Source: Gambelia wislizenii (Eukaryota > Chordata > Lepidosauria > Squamata > Crotaphytidae). From it: a stretch of 64,000 bases of DNA. Shown here in pieces: positions 53,208-63,259 of this stretch (position 1 is the first letter of the stretch; each line of letters starts with the position of its first letter). Position numbers and translations under genes: made by a program. Where the stretch lies: contig JAUMIR010000003.1 in assembly GCA_030847615.1 (NCBI GenBank), forward strand, positions 334,433,756-334,497,755. Direction: 5' to 3'. The notes beneath the pieces were generated by a model. That model was not told where the DNA came from. It ran no database searches and saw only the letters and a list, made by a program, of their open reading frames with translations.

Positions 53208-53502
53208 CAATTTTCTTTCCGTTAGTCTCAAAGGTGCTACAAGATCCCCTTGCTTAATGATGTTCCTTTTTTTGTTGGCTTCCCTCTTTTGTCTGGAGAT
53301 GCTGGTTGTAAATGCCAGGGTGGTCCATAATAAAACAACTCTTGTCTATGGATGAAAAGGTCAACTTAGCATACAATGCTGGGGTCTAGGTGGATGAATT
53401 GGACTAGTCCACTGTAGTCCATAGCTTTGTGTATGGCGCTAGACCAACACAGGTTGTTTGCATAGCAAATGGCTTTCTATGTACATTCATTTGAAAAACA
53501 AA

Positions 53503-53775
53503 AATCTCTGTTTTCTGCTGCTCAAGAGACTAGAACATGGAAATATGGATGCAAGCTCCAGGAACAGAGATTCCATCTCAACATTAGGAGGAACTTTCTG
53601 ACAGTAAGAGCTGTTCGGCAGTGGAACACCCTTCCTTGGAGCATGGTGGGGTCTCCTTCCTTGGAGGTCTTTAAACAGAGGCTGGATGGCCATCTGTCAG
53701 GGATGCTTTGATTGTGTACTCCTGCATGGCAGGGGGTTGGACTGGATGATTCTATGATTCTATGATTCTATGAAT
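53503..53775 (+). pseudogene. CR1 3' end, short copy
   Basis: TCTGTTTTCTGCTGCTCAAG leads into RFHLNIRRNFLTVRAVRQW and FKQRLDGHLSGML, then the 3' UTR and three ATTCTATG units. It is 5'-truncated. Confidence 0.9.
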
Positions 53776-55066
53776 GCAAATTGAATGCTCCAGAGAAACC
53801 AGCATGGTCATTCATGAAAAGTGTTTTATTTGTGCTTAAGAGAATGCCTGTGGAATATCCTTCAGACATTATCTATCAAGGCAGCAAGGAACTGGCAAGA
53901 CAGAGGGTTTTAGTGGCACATTTTTAAGTGCAGAGGATAATCATGACAGGCCCATAAAGCTTCTCCTGCATAGAGAATCCCAAACTGCAGACAGCTGTTT
54001 TGAGTCAAATCAACAAATTAGTTCTAGTTCTTTTCATCTCCATCACAAATAGGGCTCTTGCAGTGCTGACACTCAGGTTACAATCCACCATTCAAGAACA
54101 AGCCATCCCCAGATACTTTGTATTGGAGCTGGGATAGCTTTTAACAATATATGGCATCCTGGAAAATCCATATCATGTCCCACTTCCAACTACTATGAAA
54201 ATTGTAGCTGTTTGTAGTGGGATAGAATAAAGGGAGTAGTCCCTGCTAATCAAAATGTCCCAGTGGTTCAACCCTGTGAGACCTGGCTCTATTACACTAC
54301 TGACATCTGACTCTTCACACATTTGGGAGAACATTTGGACAAGACTGAATGTACTTCAATTCTGCCGGTTTTATCAGGGATGGAGGATGTGCTAGATTTC
54401 CTAATATTTTGTACTGAAAAGCATTTGCTCCTTCTCCAGTGGATGTATAAGAATAAGTTAATTAGCTAAAGGGTTTTTTTTTTTACTAAAAAAATGGACA
54501 AATGGTAATTTTGCTAATATATGCAATGTGCTTGCTACTAACATTGTGTCTTGTAGTGACAGAAGCCATGAGGCGGTCATATTTCCATAAATCATTTATG
54601 CTGTTAGCAGCTGCAGGAACAATATGTGATAACCCTCTTTGCATTAGCCAGCAAAAAAAATCTTTTTGTTTTGGTGGCTGACAGAGTGGATATTCTTACA
54701 TATAGCTCCTCATATATTGAATTTTTTTGCCCTCTTGTTCACTTTTTATTTAAGTTTAAAATATTTATTTTTCTGTACCATTGCTTAATTGTCACTGGTA
54801 TGTGTGCAGATGGGTTGTTTCCCTCCTAAAAACATTATCAATATTTGTGCATTGATTCTCCCCCCGCCACCTGATTCTTCCCTGACTGTGTGAGAAAAAG
54901 TGGCCCATGGTTCATGGCCATGAAAGAGAAGTGTTTTTCGTGTAGAAGATAGAAATGCATAGGTATAATTCAGGAGCTGGTGTCTCATCATTCAGTGCTG
55001 TTATTCTTCTGAGCAGTCTAGTACCTTTAAGCTGGGATTGATGACACTCTTATTTAAGGAAAAGCC
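53776..55066. other. No feature recognised
   Basis: AT-rich sequence without coding or named repeat signatures. Confidence 0.5.
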
Positions 55067-55372
55067 TCACTGGGGCTTACCTCACTCCAAAGAAAAGCAG
55101 CAGGAGAGCAGGAACGTACCGTCTTCTGTGCTGCCCTACTGCATGATGTTGTCATTCTTCTGGCATTCTTTTGTTCAGGTCCCACAGGGGAACAAGGTAA
55201 AACCATGTCTTTTTGCTAATTGTTTTTTCTGGGTAGCAAAAAGATGAGGTTTTACCTTTGTCCCCCATGGGACCAGAACAAAAGAATGATGACATCATGT
55301 GGTAAGGCATCATGGAAGATGGAAAATCCTGCTCCCCTGCCACTTTTCTTTGGAGTGTGGAAAGCCCCACTG
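55067..55372. mobile_element. Foldback element, family 7, copy 1
   Basis: The left arm CACTGGGGCTTAC..CTCCAAAGAAAAG and right arm CTTTTCTTTGGAGTG..AAGCCCCACTG are inverted over about 125 bp. TCTTTTGTTCAGGTCCCACA is mirrored by GGGACCAGAACAAAAGA. It is related to 63.0-63.26 kb. Confidence 0.7.
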
Positions 55373-55514
55373 AATTCAGTAAGAATTACTTCTGAGAACA
55401 AATGTGTAGGATTGCCCTGCCAATATCCTACATACATCCGAACAAAACTAATATATAAATGTCTTATATCTATGTGGAGTGAGTGGATTCACACATCAGT
55501 AATCATCTTACAAA

Positions 55515-55580
55515 GATTTTCCTTGGTTTTTTTCCAGGCTGTGAGGCCTTACAACCTGGAAAAAAACCCAAGGAAAATCT
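55515..55580. mobile_element. Foldback element, family 3, short form
   Basis: GATTTTCCTTGGTTTTTTTC and CAGGCTGTGAGGCC on the left face CCTGGAAAAAAACCCAAGG and AAAATC on the right. The same TATGGATGCAGGCCGTGAAA tail follows as at 14.8 kb. The inner parts of the arms are deleted. Confidence 0.75.
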
Positions 55581-55783
55581 ATGGATGCAGGCCGTGAAAG
55601 CTTCGACTTCTCAAATCATTTTACAACTTCAAATAATGACAGGTGTGTGAAATGGCCAGCATATTCGTTGGGCTTTTTTGTTTTTTGTTTTTTTGTGGCA
55701 GCAATTTATCATTAAGATTTTAAATCTTGATATGCAGTGGATTGTTTATGATGATCAATTGTCTATTTATTTAGAAGATTATC

Positions 55784-56085
55784 AGACATGGGGGAACATG
55801 CCAAAAAATTGTGTTCCCAACCATGCCAGAAAATTGCTGTGAAAACAGAAAGTGTGACCTTACCGGATGCCCATGTCCTTCAGCCATTCTGGGGGTGTAG
55901 CACTGCCAGGAACGAGGCTTCACTTTTCTACTGATGGGGACAAGCTGCTAATAAAAAGGGATGTTTTACTCACAGCAGTGCTACACCCCCAGAATGCTAG
56001 AGGATGACGTCATCTGATAATCTTGCCCCTTCCTGTTCTCATCATGATCTTTTGATGTGGTTTTTGCAGCATCTGATAAATCCCC
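55784..56085. mobile_element. Family-1 MITE, about 302 bp
   Basis: GAAGATTATCAGACATG and GCATCTGATAAATCCCC form imperfect TIRs. A strong inner inverted repeat, CATTCTGGGGGTGTAGCAC against GTGCTACACCCCCAGAATG, brackets a 60-bp centre. Confidence 0.65.
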
Positions 56086-56499
56086 ATAGTGTTTTGTTCC
56101 ATACTTGTAGGTTGTTATTAGAGTGTAGGGTTTAAGCAAATAAAAGTACTGGCTGTCATTGTACATCAGACACCACTGAAAGAAAGTTCATATCACCTTG
56201 CGTCACCTCAGAAAGAACAGTTCACAATGGAAGTATCTGACAAGTTCAGCTATGTGTCAGTGAGTAAGTGATGCATGCTCATGTTTCAACCAGCCCTTCG
56301 AAAAGAGAAGAAATGCATTACACAGCTTCCTGTTGCTGTAATATCTAAGCCTCTGGGATTGCCTTTCTCCTTCTTCAGTAAAATGAATGGTGTTGGGGTC
56401 TTCTTGAGAAATTCTTGAGACTTCTTGAGAAATTCAATGGTCTCTGCCTGAGAAGGGGGCTTGTGGTTTCACTAAGGGACAGAGACACTCTGGAATCCA

Positions 56500-56812
56500 A
56501 GAGGAGCTAATTTACTGCTGCTAATGGAGTTTAAATTTTACTGTCCTTTGTCTTGGTCCCAATATGGCCAAGAAGGGAGTGGTCTCTGCCTGCATTGCGA
56601 TCCCTCCAGACCAACTGAACGACAACAGACACAACAACTGACACAAGATGTAGACTCCAACACCATCACTTTTCTTTTTTCTTTCTCCTGTATTATTTTT
56701 TTAAACATCTTTTGCCTGCTGAAGAAGCCAGTGGAGCTTTGAAAGCTTGCACGTGTATTGTGCATCTCAATTGGCCAATAAAGGTATCACTCTTTTGTGG
56801 ATTGTTTTATTT
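56500..56812 (+). mobile_element. PLE 3' terminus with hammerhead-like core
   Basis: It is collinear with 18.09-18.42 kb in the opposite orientation: GCTGCTAATGGAGTTTAAA, CCAATATGGCCAAGAAGGG, GATCCCTCCAGACC and GGCCAATAAAGGTATCACTC. The core CTGAAGA at 56719-56725 fits CUGANGA, with GAAA at 56741-56744. Confidence 0.7.
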
Positions 56813-56984
56813 TGAAAAGAATCTAGTTTTCAAAACTGCAAATATCAAATATTAATAGCTTATTTTGAAAGCTAGATTCTCACTTTTTATTGGTAAACAA
56901 TTATATAATGCAGCTTTCACTATAATTAAATATTTTACATAGAAAGATGTCTACACCTTTCTTTAGAGCCTATTTTTGGTCTTT

Positions 56985-58019
56985 GGTCATTATCAGACGT
57001 GGCAAAAATTGTGTCATCATGTTGCAATAATATCATTACTGGATTAAATTATCAGACAATGTCATTCTCCTCCTGTGAAAAACGTTCCAAAATGAGAATG
57101 AGAACTGAGAATAGATATAAGAGGTATGGTAAGTAGTTTGAGTGGAAATAGTAAGAATTGGAAGGAAATTTTAGTGTATACGAGACAGTAAATAAGAAGA
57201 ATCTAAAAATGATGATGAAATCTCTAAATTATATTATATATATGGAGTAAAATTAATTTCAATTATAGAAGAAGAACTTTTCTTGTTAAATTTGCTTAAT
57301 AGGTTTAATGGGGAACAAGAAATTTAAGAAATTTGAAACAGAATGTGACTCTGGATATGTTAAAGAAAGTCTTTTTGGAAAATGTTTTGTGCATAGAAAA
57401 GCTGTAAACAAATGTTACGTTTGTTTTTTATATTAATGTTATTTAAAATAACAATAAAAGTAAAATTAAAAAAACAAAAAACATGTACATAAGGCGTGAA
57501 TAAGGCATCACATTTTATTGATGGGATAAGCCATCAATAGATCCTTAATATCAATTTATTGGTGATATTAAAAGCATCTGAAACCATTTCCCGTTGTAAT
57601 CCAGAGATTACAGCATGAATGGGCAGTCTTCTTTCCCCCATCCATGTTCCCAGGGAGAAAACGTCCGGGTGAGAATGCAAAAACAATTACAGGAGGCTCT
57701 TTTTATGAACTGTTCCATCTTGGTGGCAAGATTTTATTATGTTTGTTTCAGGGCTTATCTGTACATTTTGTTTTTTATTTTGAGTATTTTTTGTGTTTTT
57801 ACAAAAACTTGCATCTTCTCATGAGAACTGCTGAGATCTCACACCCTGGTAAACAGGGTAAACAGAGCTCCATTCACTTCCTCTTTCATTGTCAGGGAAG
57901 CCTTTGCTGGGAAAGCAAGATAACTGTGGTGGTGGTGGTGGGCATTCTTTTGCTGGCATAAAAATGGGGTTTTTAATGCCAGCCAAAGAATGTTTTAAAA
58001 GCCTTGTCTGATAAAGTTC
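56985..58019. mobile_element. Family-1 MITE with nested AT-rich insertion
   Basis: The left end GGTCATTATCAGACGTGG and right end TTGTCTGATAAAGTTC are family-1 type. The central hairpin ATTGATGGGATAAGCCATCA is at about 57515-57535, and CTCTTTTTATGAACTG matches 8.5 kb. About 57112-57485 is foreign: it ends in an A-rich tail after AATAACAATAAAAG and could be an L1-like LINE 3' end. Confidence 0.6.
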
Positions 58020-58110
58020 AAAGACATAGCCATGTTAGTCTGGAATATCTTGTAGCACCTTCGAGACTATCTGAGAGACAGAGGTTTTAGCATAAGCTTT
58101 TGTAGACTGT

Positions 58111-58739
58111 GGAGATTTTCAGACTGCCTCAAAGTGCCCCATTTCTGCCCTGCTAGCACCCACTCATTCCACTCCCGTCCCTGCCACAGGATATTAAAGA
58201 AATGTTAGCACACTTACCTCTTCCATGAGAGAAACTGCTCCCCCTCCCCTTGGCTTCCCTGCAGTAAATGCAGCTGTCATAAAGCTGCTTTTACTACAGG
58301 GAAACCAAATCTTGCCTGTTCTCACAAGAGAATGATCACACAGGGAATTTAAAAAATAAAAACAAACCAAACATCAAAATAGAAACTAAGCACCCGAACA
58401 CACTTTACATTTAACAAGTAACCCAGGGAGGGTAAAACAAAGGGTGCCACTTACCTGGATGTCCCAATCATGCCCGGAAGTGTTTGGAACAGACCCCCCC
58501 CCCCATGGCTGGCATCGTGCCAGCACAATGGGAGAGGAACGGGGCACCTTTCAGACCACCTGTGATTCTGTGACAGTAACGGAATGGGTAGTCTCTTCAT
58601 GATGTTTCCCCGTGACTCCAATATCACGGGGGCAGCACAGGAACAGCACAGGAGCAGGACGGACAGGGTTGACATCGTCTGAAAGAGTAACCCTTTCACG
58701 ACCTTGTCTGAAAAATAAATAGCCTGTCTGAAAAAGTCC
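58111..58739. mobile_element. Family-1 MITE, 629 bp, TSD TGT
   Basis: It starts GGAGATTTTCAGACTGCC and ends TGTCTGAAAAAGTCC, with TGT at 58108-58110 and 58740-58742. Interior GGTGCCACTTACCTGGATGT, GCCCGGAAGTGTTTGGAACA and AGGAACGGGGCACC match the copy at 22.1 kb. Confidence 0.85.
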
Positions 58740-58769
58740 TGTGTCTATAAAAACTTAAGTATGGAGCAG

Positions 58770-58805
58770 CTGAGGAAGTAGACCAAGTCTTTGAAAGCTT
58801 ATGCT
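58770..58805 (+). ncRNA. Hammerhead-ribozyme-like motif, PLE terminus
   Basis: CTGAGGA at 58770-58776, stem II AGAC-CAA-GTCT, GAAA at 58793-58796 and GCTTATGC with a 2-bp stem III before UA. Core nucleotides are kept, but the extra A and a U-U mismatch in stem II depart from the canonical fold. Confidence 0.45.
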
Positions 58806-58860
58806 ACAACTTCTTTCTATCAGTTAGTCTCAAAGGTACTACAATATCCCCTTGCTAACT

Positions 58861-60067
58861 GTGTGTATGTGTTTGTGTGTGAAACCACTGCCCAGCCATT
58901 CTCCCTACTTTCAAGCAGAGAGGGTAGAAAGGAACAGATGCTATTTATTACTAGCTAAGAAATTTCAATCACACCAGCACTGACTATGAACTCAGGATTG
59001 CTGGCAAGAAATTCTGTTAGCAGATGGATAGTAGCTCGTGTCTTAGGAAACATTTCTAAGCATGAACTTAATTGACTAGTTTAGACCTGTATAAATTAAC
59101 ATCTTTAACATTTTACATACTCTCAGGTGTACTTTTAAAATATATTTCTCCAGGTTGCCCAGTGAAACAAAGCCAAAGAAATGAAATATTACCCTTCAAA
59201 TGCCATTTTAGTACAATAGAAAGGAAGATGTCATCATTTCATACCCCCACCTACAAAGAAGGAAAACAGAAATGGAAGTTGAAAATGTAATATAATATTC
59301 TGTTCGTATCCCCACAAAACCCTTATGTACAAAATGTATTTTAATAGCTTTTTGGCTGAGACTTTGTGTCATAACACAATGATCCAGTGTGCATTGCTTC
59401 CAGTTTAGAGATGCACAATGCCTTTAGTCCTCAAAAGTGTGTATTCAGCAGTGATGACTATTAAAGGGTACCAGTAGGGATGTGGATCTTGCTTAGTTTG
59501 TTCTTGCAGGCAAGAATGAATCATTTTAACATATTATTTCCCTAATGAGTTAGATGATGAGAATTTCTTGTGCATTTTTTCAATTATTTTTCACACTGGG
59601 ATTTTTATGTGTGTGTGAAAAGTTAATTTATTTCAAAGCATGTTTAAAAACCTTATTTGTGCTCAAACTCCAACATTTTTGCATGGAAGGAAAAGACACA
59701 GCTCTGTGCAAAAAAAAAACACAAAAAAAACATAAAAACAATTTTGGGGCACAAATGAATTTTAGACAAAAAGTCCTGAAATGTGAAGAATCCCATAGCA
59801 GTTGATCATTTTTTCACCAGAAGGTCTCGGGTGTGTCCAGACAACCTTTCTCACTGAGGCTGAGAAAATTTGTGGGTATACTTTATATTCCTATGACACC
59901 TGCCAATCACTGAACCTTATCACAGAGCCAGAGTGCCATGGCCCTGCTCCTCCTCCTTGCTGTCATGCCAGTGTGCTTGCCTCTGAGAGCATGTGAGCAT
60001 CAAGAAGAACAAAGCAAACAAGACAGAAACCTCCATCTCCTTGCACTCTTCTCTTTATGCTATTTAG
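58861..60067. other. No gene recognised
   Basis: AT-rich sequence. An ORF at 59938 with a signal-peptide-like start runs into CR1 sequence and is judged to be chance. Confidence 0.5.
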
Positions 60068-60990
60068 AATACAGAAGATGCATGATGCCTCAAGGGCATC
60101 TGGTCCAAGGATCACAGAACCCTTTAGCTGGATGCACTGCAAGGATATCCCAGAGGACAGGATCAGAATTCAAAATGACCTTAACAGATTAGAAAGCTGG
60201 GCCAAATCTAACAAAATGAATTTCAACAGGAAGAAATGTAGGATACTGCATTTGGGCAGTAAAAATGAAAAGTACAGATATAGGATTGGTGACACCTGGC
60301 TTGGTGGCAATACATACGAAAGGGGTCTAGGAGTCTTCGTGGACCACAAGTTGAACATGTGTCAGCAGTGTGATTCGGGAGCTAAAAAAGTCAATGTGAT
60401 TCTAGGCTGAATCAATAGGAGTATAGTATCTAGATCAAGGGACGTAATAGTGCCACTCTATTCTGCTTTAGTTAGACCTCACCTGGAATACTGTGTCTAG
60501 TTCTGGGCACAACAATTCCAGAAGGATATGGACAAGCTAGAATGTGTCCAGAGGAGGGCAACCAAAATGGTAGAAGGTCTGGAAGCCATGCCCTATGAGG
60601 AGTGGCTTAGGGAGTTGAGTAGGTTTAGTCTGGAGAAGAGAAGGTTAAGAGGGGACATGATAGCCATGTTTAAATATTTGAATGGATGTCATACTGAGAA
60701 CGGAGCAAGCTTGGTTTCTGCTGCTCCAGAGTCTAGGACACAGAGCAATGGATTCAAGTTACAGGAAAATAGATTCCACCTAAACATTAGGAAGAACTTT
60801 CTGACAGCAAGAGCTATTCAGCAGTGGAATGCATGCCTCAGAGTGTAGTGGTCTCCTTCTTTGGAGGTCTTTAAACAGAGGCTGGATGGCCATCTGTCAG
60901 GGATGCTTTGATTCTTTATTCCTGCATGGCAGGGGCTTGGACTGGATGGCCCTTGTGGTCTCTTCCAGGTCTATGATTTTATGATTCTAT
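60068..60990 (+). pseudogene. CR1 ORF2 C-terminal fragment, longest CR1 copy (923 bp)
   Basis: It starts in the linker after the RT core (QNDLNRLESWAKSNKMNFN, then CRILHLGSKNEKY) and continues through ERGLGVFVDHKLNMCQQC, LYSALVRPHLEYCV, VQRRATKMVEGLEAMPYEE and RFHLNIRKNFLTARAIQQW. Stops lie near 60408 (TGA) and 60497 (TAG), and a small deletion near 60830 truncates the end. The 3' UTR ends in a degenerate ATTTTATGATTCTAT. It is 5'-truncated and dead. Confidence 0.9.
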
Positions 60991-62097
60991 CTATGACATC
61001 ATCTGCAGGGACATCCCAAGGACCTCCACAGTTCCCTAAAGGTTCCTGTCAAAGAATGTCCTGCTAAAGGTTGGTTGCGTTATTGTTGAGCTCACACTCT
61101 AAAACAACTTGCAAATGGCCATGTTGGAGGTGGGGGCTGTGTGCCTTACAAGATGGATTTGGGGTGGTGGCATTGGAAAATGTAGCTATGGAGATGTAGC
61201 TATGTGAGACACCTAAATCCCCTGATAGAGGATCTCAGCCTGTGGTTTCTTTTTTTCCAATGGAAAGTCATGCCTACTTTGATTATGTATGTACTTGTCA
61301 ATGTAGTTATGTGTGGATTTTTGTGTGCTTTTCTTGGGTGCTTGTGCTCATTTTTCAAAGAAGTACATTTTGATTTCTGTGCATTTATTTGCATTAATTC
61401 AAACGGGAAAAGAAAAAGGGGGAAAAGGATCTGTCACTTGCAGTTTCTTCCCAATGACACGACACCAGAAGGCATGCACACATTTTTGCTAATAGCCTTA
61501 CAGTCCATAAACTGGGTGAATTCATTTAAGAAAATTGGTTAATATGAGTTTCTTCTCCGTCCTTAATTTTCAGCTTGGGAGCCATGGGTCAATGTGATCT
61601 AAACATCCAGATCCCCACTTTCTGCCATCCCCTTCCTCATGGTGAAGGATAGCAGCTGGAAATTCCCCCTGCCCCCAGAAACTGGAATAATCCAGATCCT
61701 GTTGACAGTGTAGACTATTTAACATTGCATGTGTTATTCTCTGTCTGCTGTTTGGTTAGATTTAAGGTCCCACACTTGAGGGTCTTGGATGACTGGAAAG
61801 GTGTGAATGCGAGGAATACAATTTCTTCTTTTGAGGGGGCAGCACAGACATAAGTCTGGTTTCCATGGTGTTAAATGCATTTTATTTGTTTATTTGTTGC
61901 TCACTTCTGCTTTTTGTGGAGCTCTTCAGGGCAAACATCTGCCTCTATGATGTTTTAGTAGGAAAATTAATTCATTTACATTTTCACTCGATAGCACCGA
62001 ATACAAATGTGAATATAAAAAAGTAGACCATAAGAAGGAAAATTAAGTAATTGGATGGCTGGAATTAATTAATCCTTTTTAAACTTTACAATAAGCA
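60991..62097. other. No feature recognised
   Basis: A 112-codon ORF (61204-61542) is hydrophobic and T-rich without a recognised domain. No repeat that I can name. Confidence 0.45.
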
Positions 62098-62420
62098 GAA
62101 ATTTATTTGTTTATTCACTTAGTGTATTTTTGGATCACCTCTCCACTCAAGGAGTACTTCAGGTGAGGCACAAATAAGAACAATATAAAAAAATTAAATA
62201 CATAAACTGGGTGGGGAGAAAGACCAAACAAGACAAGCTGAAAAAACAACAACCATACAATAAAACCAGGAATCCATAGTAGTGAAATCATGCAGCAGCA
62301 TTAACTATTAAAAGTTTGTCAGAACAATTCCATTTTTGCCAGCTGTCAAAGACAATTAAGAAGGTAGCCAGCCTCCCTGAGGAGTGAGTTCTACAACCAA
62401 GCTATTACTGCACAAAAGAA
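62098..62420 (-). repeat. LINE-derived 3'-UTR-like repeat (weak)
   Basis: ATTTATTTGTTTATTCACTT, TCAAGGAGTACTTCAGG and AGCCTCCCTGAGGAGTGAGT loosely follow the order seen at 12.15 and 36.98 kb. Confidence 0.35.
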
Positions 62421-63020
62421 TGAAAAGAATTTTCAGCCAAGATACTGAATTTTTCAACTGAAAAACAAAAACAAAACCATTAATTGAGGCCATCACCCCC
62501 AAACAGCCTTTTTAAAAAAAAGTTTAAAAGGATATGAAATATCATTTCTGGTCCTCCAAAACTGAATCCATAATAGGGTGCTGTGACCTTCCAGAGCTCT
62601 GGAAGAGCCAAAAATGGCAGTGTGCTGTCCTCCAGGCTCCAGAGAATGACCACCTCAATGTTTAATATGGAAGGCAAAATAAAGTCACAAGAAATGCTGC
62701 CATGATGGAGTGCCTGTAACTCCCATCATGGAGCCAGAACACATCATGACAAATGCCATAGACCAATGGCAAAGGGGCAGAGCCATAGTCCCTCAGCACT
62801 ACCTTCTGTGAAGTCTCAAACAAATAGGACAACAGGGTCCCCCCAAGCCTCAGATGGATGAAGCACTCCAAAATGATACCACGATCAATGTATACACTGG
62901 TTGGAGATCCAGCAGGACCTTGGCCTAGTTTACATACATTCAAAAGCAGACCTCTTTCCCTTAAAATCTTGACCTAATAGCCAAGTGGTGAAAGGGGTGA
63001 GAGAGATCATGAAAGAGTGA
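62421..63020. other. No feature recognised
   Basis: No coding or repeat signature found. Confidence 0.5.
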
Positions 63021-63259
63021 GAGGCTTACCGTAGGTGAAGTAAAGCGGCAGGGCACCCGGAAAGTTCCACTTTCTGTGCTGCCTTACTGCACTATATCGT
63101 CATTCTTCCGTTCTCATCCCATTAGCAAAAATACCTCTGTCTCCCACAGGACCAGAATGGCAGAACACTGGAAAAATGATGACATCATGCGGTAAGGCAG
63201 TACAGAAAGCGGAACTTTCCGGCTGCCCTGCCACTTTACTTCGGCAAGCAGTAAGCCTC
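63021..63259. mobile_element. Foldback element, family 7, copy 2
   Basis: The ends GAGGCTTAC and GTAAGCCTC are exact inverted repeats. The arms GGAAAGTTCCACTTTCTGTG and AGAAAGCGGAACTTTCC, and TGCCTTACTGCACTATAT against ATCATGCGGTAAGGCA, are inverted over about 95 bp. Confidence 0.75.

Larger units (their letters stand above)
52480..53260. mobile_element. Composite unit: inverted PLE ends around a family-1 MITE
   Basis: The left side (52480-52552) is a minus-strand PLE terminus (GGGATCTTGTAGCACCTTTG). The right side (53150-53260) finishes the minus copy with TTAGTCTGCTTCCTC and turns into a plus-strand terminus (CTGAGGAAGTAGACTAAGTC, GTGCTACAAGATCCCC). The MITE lies between them. The same arrangement occurs at 58.0-58.86 kb. 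Confidence 0.7.
58020..58860. mobile_element. Composite unit: inverted PLE ends around a family-1 MITE, copy 2
   Basis: The left side (58020-58110) is a minus-strand PLE terminus (ATCTTGTAGCACCTTCGAG, GCATAAGCTTTTGTAGACT). The right side (58743-58860) is a plus-strand terminus (CTGAGGAAGTAGACCAAGTC, GTTAGTCTCAAAGG). The MITE lies between them at the same junction as in the 52.5-kb unit. Confidence 0.7.

Noticed and set aside
59938..60192. ORF starting MALLLLLAVMPVCLPL, like a signal peptide
   Set aside because: The second half lies in the CR1 fragment that begins near 60068, there is no homology that I can name, and leucine-rich starts arise easily by chance.
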